Of a DNA stretch of 64,000 nucleotides, positions 61,901 through 64,000 are shown in pieces. A program made the position numbers and the translations under genes. Positions within the stretch are counted from its first letter, which is position 1. The number at the start of each line of letters is the position of its first letter. The DNA comes from Brevibacillus brevis (lineage in GTDB: Bacteria > Bacillota > Bacilli > Brevibacillales > Brevibacillaceae), in assembly GCF_900637055.1 (NCBI RefSeq), contig NZ_LR134338.1, positions 2,676,001 through 2,740,000 of the forward strand. Direction: 5' to 3'. The notes under the pieces are model-generated. The model searched no databases. It was not told the DNA's origin and was given only the letters and a program-made list of their open reading frames with translations.

Positions 61901-62901
61901 GTGCAGGACTAATCAGGATTGCACCGGAAAAGCATCTCTTGTTGTTCGACATGCACCATATCGTTTCAGACGGTGTATCCATGGATATTCTCGTGGAAGA
62001 CTTTGTTCGTCTCTATGCAGGCGTGACACTTCCTGCATTGGAAGTTCAGCAAAAAGAGTTTGCTGTTTGGCAGGAATCTGCACTTGAGTCAGGGGAGCTT
62101 CAAGCTGGCTATTGGGCAGACCTGTTTTCCAGCCCAGCACCACTTCTATCGATTCCGACTGATTACGAAAGGCCAGAATCTCTTACGTTTCCTGGTGCGA
62201 CGATTGAGTTTGAGATATCGGCAGAGGAGACGCAGCAGTTGCAGGAGCTGGCAACGCAGGAACAGGCGACACTTTACATGGTGCTGTTGTCGGTTTACAA
62301 CATGTTGCTTGCAAAATACAGCGGCCAAGAGGATGTCGTTGTCGGAACTCCAGTAGCTGGCCGCAAATTTGCAGAGTTTGATGAAGTGATTGGGATGTTT
62401 ATCAACACCATTCCCCTACGCAATTATCCAAAAGGCGCGAAAACCTATCGCGAGTTTCTTGCGGAGGTCCGTGAGCATACGCTAGCCTCTTTTGAACAGG
62501 CGGATTACCCGATTGATCTGTTTGTTCAGACTCTTGGCATTGAACCAAATACAGGTCGTCAGCCCCTTTTTGATACGATCTTCGTCCTGCAAAACATGGA
62601 CAATCCGGAAGGGGAACTGGAGCTTGAGGACATGATCGTCAGAAACTATCCACTGCAAAACAACACGGCAAAACTTGACCTTCATCTGTCGGCTTACCCT
62701 GTTTTTGACAGACTTACATGTAAGCTGGATTACCGCAGTGACCTGTTCCGAAGAGAAACGATGGAGCAGCTTGTGAGTGACTTCAAAAGCTTGTTGCAGC
62801 AGGTGATGGAAGATCCCCAGCGCCTCCTGCAAGACTTTGAATTGACCCGTGAGGTAGCCCTTATTCAAGCACAGGGCGTCGATTGGGATTTTGAATTTTA
62901 G
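58918..62901 (+). CDS. NRPS: C-lobe - A - T - C
   Basis: A 1327-residue synthetase. Residues 1-245 are only the C-terminal lobe of a condensation domain (FDREKDYWMENLS to the C-A linker); no HHxxxDG is present. The A-domain code reads D235 I236 W239 E278 A299 T301 M322 D330 D331. Three acidic positions suggest a basic side chain, but I cannot name it. The T-domain Ser is at about 833 (LGGHSLKIN). The final C is intact (HHIVSDGVS at 1013). The tail is VDWDFEF. The start is TTG with AAAGAGGGAT upstream, 33 bp after the preceding gene. Confidence 0.87.
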   Translation: MSTITAQNILLASGQFDREKDYWMENLSREFHSLDLPTDSRASFQRQSELRELTIVFPDELSKALIHLSNGSDQRLFMALLSGFCILLSKYTGHQDLCVGTAIFRQSEPGEFLNKVLPLRHQVLPDWSIKELLQEVRQTLKAAVEHQNYPILRLIEELKVPQQGNSTPFFEATCLLDVLHDQDSMEQVSSELQLLFSKKENSLELLVRYVGQRYQLPMMERMMEHLVRIYQVIVTQPDQKIAEIACLSEEEIRELVLSFNDNRVDFPRDQSFDRLFEEQVKKTPHRKAVTDGKATLTYQELNERSNRLARYFIQQGLRPGTKIGIYMKRNADTLVAILAVFKAGGAYVPIDPDYPQHRILYIVQKSEIAGLITQPDLLDGLESIQASSPELKYLYVFGQSDQSVESLSGEDIDRESAGTDLAYIIFTSGTTGQPKGVMVHHRGMINHIFAKINDLSLCEDDLVAQTASLCFDISVWQYLSILLVGGSVLVVDTETVMDTQALHNVLRSNRVTIAEVVPSLLSVLLDLAQEWPDSDRSFPDLRWMAVTGEELPAPLVRRWFGCYSEIPLVNMYGPTEASDDITHHIIREMPSDQQIVVPIGIPIQNTHIYILDQNQCICPRGVKGEICVAGPGVGYGYYKDEERTQKVFVANPYASWVEDPDYQALYRTGDVGRITEAGYIEYFGRMDNQVKIRGYRIELSEIEQVMRRHPAVKDAVVLALSEETGAKYLCAYVVPLEGFSARDIRDYLFTVLPEYMVPMHYVKQNVLPLTPNGKVDRGALPKPGIQDRVDTSIFVSATTETEKALTHIWAQVLQLDPKTISARDNFFALGGHSLKINAVAAQVAQQFGVQLPLRTMFNHPTIQELGKVIDGADKTIMKRRFPVEARSYYPVTPAQRKFFILQQLNPADTSLHITAARFVEGDLSREKVEHAFQGLIDRHESLRTSFDYIDGQVVQIVHDSPAFRLEVSEASAEQLDASLATFVRPFDLRQAPLLRAGLIRIAPEKHLLLFDMHHIVSDGVSMDILVEDFVRLYAGVTLPALEVQQKEFAVWQESALESGELQAGYWADLFSSPAPLLSIPTDYERPESLTFPGATIEFEISAEETQQLQELATQEQATLYMVLLSVYNMLLAKYSGQEDVVVGTPVAGRKFAEFDEVIGMFINTIPLRNYPKGAKTYREFLAEVREHTLASFEQADYPIDLFVQTLGIEPNTGRQPLFDTIFVLQNMDNPEGELELEDMIVRNYPLQNNTAKLDLHLSAYPVFDRLTCKLDYRSDLFRRETMEQLVSDFKSLLQQVMEDPQRLLQDFELTREVALIQAQGVDWDFEF

Positions 62902-62931
62902 AGCAAGCGGTGAGTAAGAGGGGGAGGGCAT

Positions 62932-64000
62932 ATGGAGACTACTATTTCGCAAAACATTCTGCTAACCAGTCGGAAATTTAGCCGGGAGGAGCAGTACTGG
63001 CAAGAGAAGTTACAGGGGGAGTGGACGCTCTCCCTCCTTCCAACCGAAGGGACGGAGAAGGAAGGCGATGGGGAGAAGGAGACAAAAGAAATATCTTTTG
63101 TCTTTCCAGATGATTTGAACGCTGCCGTTGCGGCTCATTGCGATCATCATCCGATGAAGCTCTACCTGTTCCTTCTGTCGACGTTTCAAATCATGCTGAA
63201 TCGGTATAAGCAGACAGACGACATGATCATTCTCACGCCCGTCTTTCAGAATCCGCTTCCCCCTAATGCTTGGAATCGGGTGCTGCCGCTGCGTGTACGG
63301 ATGCATCAAGAAGCTACTTTTGCAGAAGTGGCGAAAGAGGGTAAGCAGCTGGTCAAAGAGGCAATGGAGCATCAGAACTATCCGTTTTCGCAAATGATGC
63401 AATGGCTTGATCTATCCGACACCGATCTGATGACACTGCTGGATACAGCTTTCGTACTAGAAAACATGCAAGATATTGCTGCTTTAGAAGGTCTGACCCT
63501 GCAAGTGGTATTTGCATGCAAGCAAACAGAAGATGGAATGACAGGACGCGTACGGTATGCGGGCGAGCAGTTCCAAGAGGCTGTGGTCGAACGAATGATC
63601 AGTCATTATTTACAAATTCTTCGTGAAGTGGTCGTCGATCCCAAACGGCTAGTTCACACAATCGATATGTTGACGGAAGCAGAGCGGACTGATTTGTTGT
63701 ATACCCGCAATCAAACGGACGTTCCTCATTCTGCTCCAAAGCCGATCCATCAACTGATCGAGGAACAGGCAGCGCGTACTCCTCATCTAACAGCGGCTGT
63801 GTTTGGCAACAAAACCCTTACCTACGCTCAACTTAATGGGAAAGCCAATTGCCTTGCGCGTATGTTGAAGGCCAGCGGTATTGGAAGAGGAAGCTATGTT
63901 CCCGTCTTGATGAATCGTAGCTTGAATTTGGTCATTTCCCTTCTAGCTGTGATGAAAACGGGTGCGGCATTTGTTCCGCTAGACGTGCAAAGTCCGAACG
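62932..64000 (+). CDS. NRPS: C-lobe - A..., partial (right window edge)
   Basis: The first 356 residues of a further synthetase; it runs past the window. It begins METTISQNILLTS, parallel to the preceding protein's STITAQNILLAS, and again has only the C-terminal lobe of a C domain (about 1-245) before an A domain (IHQLIEEQAARTPHLTAAVFG). The A-domain core motifs and pocket lie outside the window, so no substrate can be read. The ATG follows GGGGGAGGG, 30 bp after the preceding gene. Confidence 0.85.
   Translation, partial: METTISQNILLTSRKFSREEQYWQEKLQGEWTLSLLPTEGTEKEGDGEKETKEISFVFPDDLNAAVAAHCDHHPMKLYLFLLSTFQIMLNRYKQTDDMIILTPVFQNPLPPNAWNRVLPLRVRMHQEATFAEVAKEGKQLVKEAMEHQNYPFSQMMQWLDLSDTDLMTLLDTAFVLENMQDIAALEGLTLQVVFACKQTEDGMTGRVRYAGEQFQEAVVERMISHYLQILREVVVDPKRLVHTIDMLTEAERTDLLYTRNQTDVPHSAPKPIHQLIEEQAARTPHLTAAVFGNKTLTYAQLNGKANCLARMLKASGIGRGSYVPVLMNRSLNLVISLLAVMKTGAAFVPLDVQSPN

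Noticed and set aside
1..64000. CRISPR arrays, insertion sequences, phage genes, rRNA
   Set aside because: No regularly spaced repeats, transposase, integrase, phage structural motifs or rRNA sequence was seen in either strand.

Overview
This window looks like chromosomal DNA of a Gram-positive spore-former close to Brevibacillus. This is inferred from Firmicute-style ribosome binding sites (AGGAGG), frequent TTG and GTG starts, a YycC-like protein, a Gram-positive RND efflux pair with a lipoprotein adaptor, ResA/CcdA-type thiol genes, a surfactin-type starter condensation domain and moderate GC. No 16S gene is present, so the genus is an inference.

Positions 1-16.1 kb hold a nearly complete reductive pyrimidine catabolism set in two blocks. 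Block one (1-3.6 kb) has a divergent PucR-type regulator (cut by the window edge), a CoA-acylating semialdehyde dehydrogenase and a class III aminotransferase. Block two (8.8-16.1 kb) has PreT, PreA, dihydropyrimidinase, beta-ureidopropionase and, on the other strand, an NCS1 permease. Together they would take uracil or thymine in and degrade it through beta-alanine and a semialdehyde to an acyl-CoA. Between the blocks lie a MazG-like hydrolase, a LOG-family protein, two exported proteins of unknown role and a pair of small regulator-like genes. A likely ADP-ribosyltransferase-fold protein follows block two.

Positions 16.3-21.9 kb form a tricarboxylate uptake locus: a CitA/DcuS-type sensor kinase and regulator followed by TctC-TctB-TctA. 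Positions 22-41 kb are a mosaic of ordinary chromosomal genes: acetyltransferases, TenI-ThiE, an HmoA-like monooxygenase, a soluble PAS sensor kinase with a cre-like site and a 14-codon leader upstream, a LuxR-type two-component system divergent from a MarR-RND-HlyD efflux operon, DinB, CcdA-ResA, a kinase-fold protein lacking catalytic residues, YycC, and tRNA-Tyr and tRNA-Leu.

From 42 kb to the right edge runs a nonribosomal peptide synthetase operon, which continues beyond the window. It starts with a starter-C/A(Asn)/T/E protein, the layout known from N-acyl-D-Asn prodrug assembly lines. A lysine-2,3-aminomutase-like radical SAM enzyme follows. Next is a C-A-T-C synthetase with two VOC (glyoxalase-fold) repeats and a catalytically dead C domain fused to its end, then an aminotransferase, and then A-T-C proteins. 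The third adenylation domain has the Asp shift (T235/D236/W239) typical of beta-amino-acid activation, which fits the aminomutase. The last two synthetases start with only the C-terminal lobe of a condensation domain. The two complete proteins upstream of these starts end in matching short acidic-aromatic tails. I do not recognise this combination as a known pathway, and it is the best candidate for an undescribed system here.
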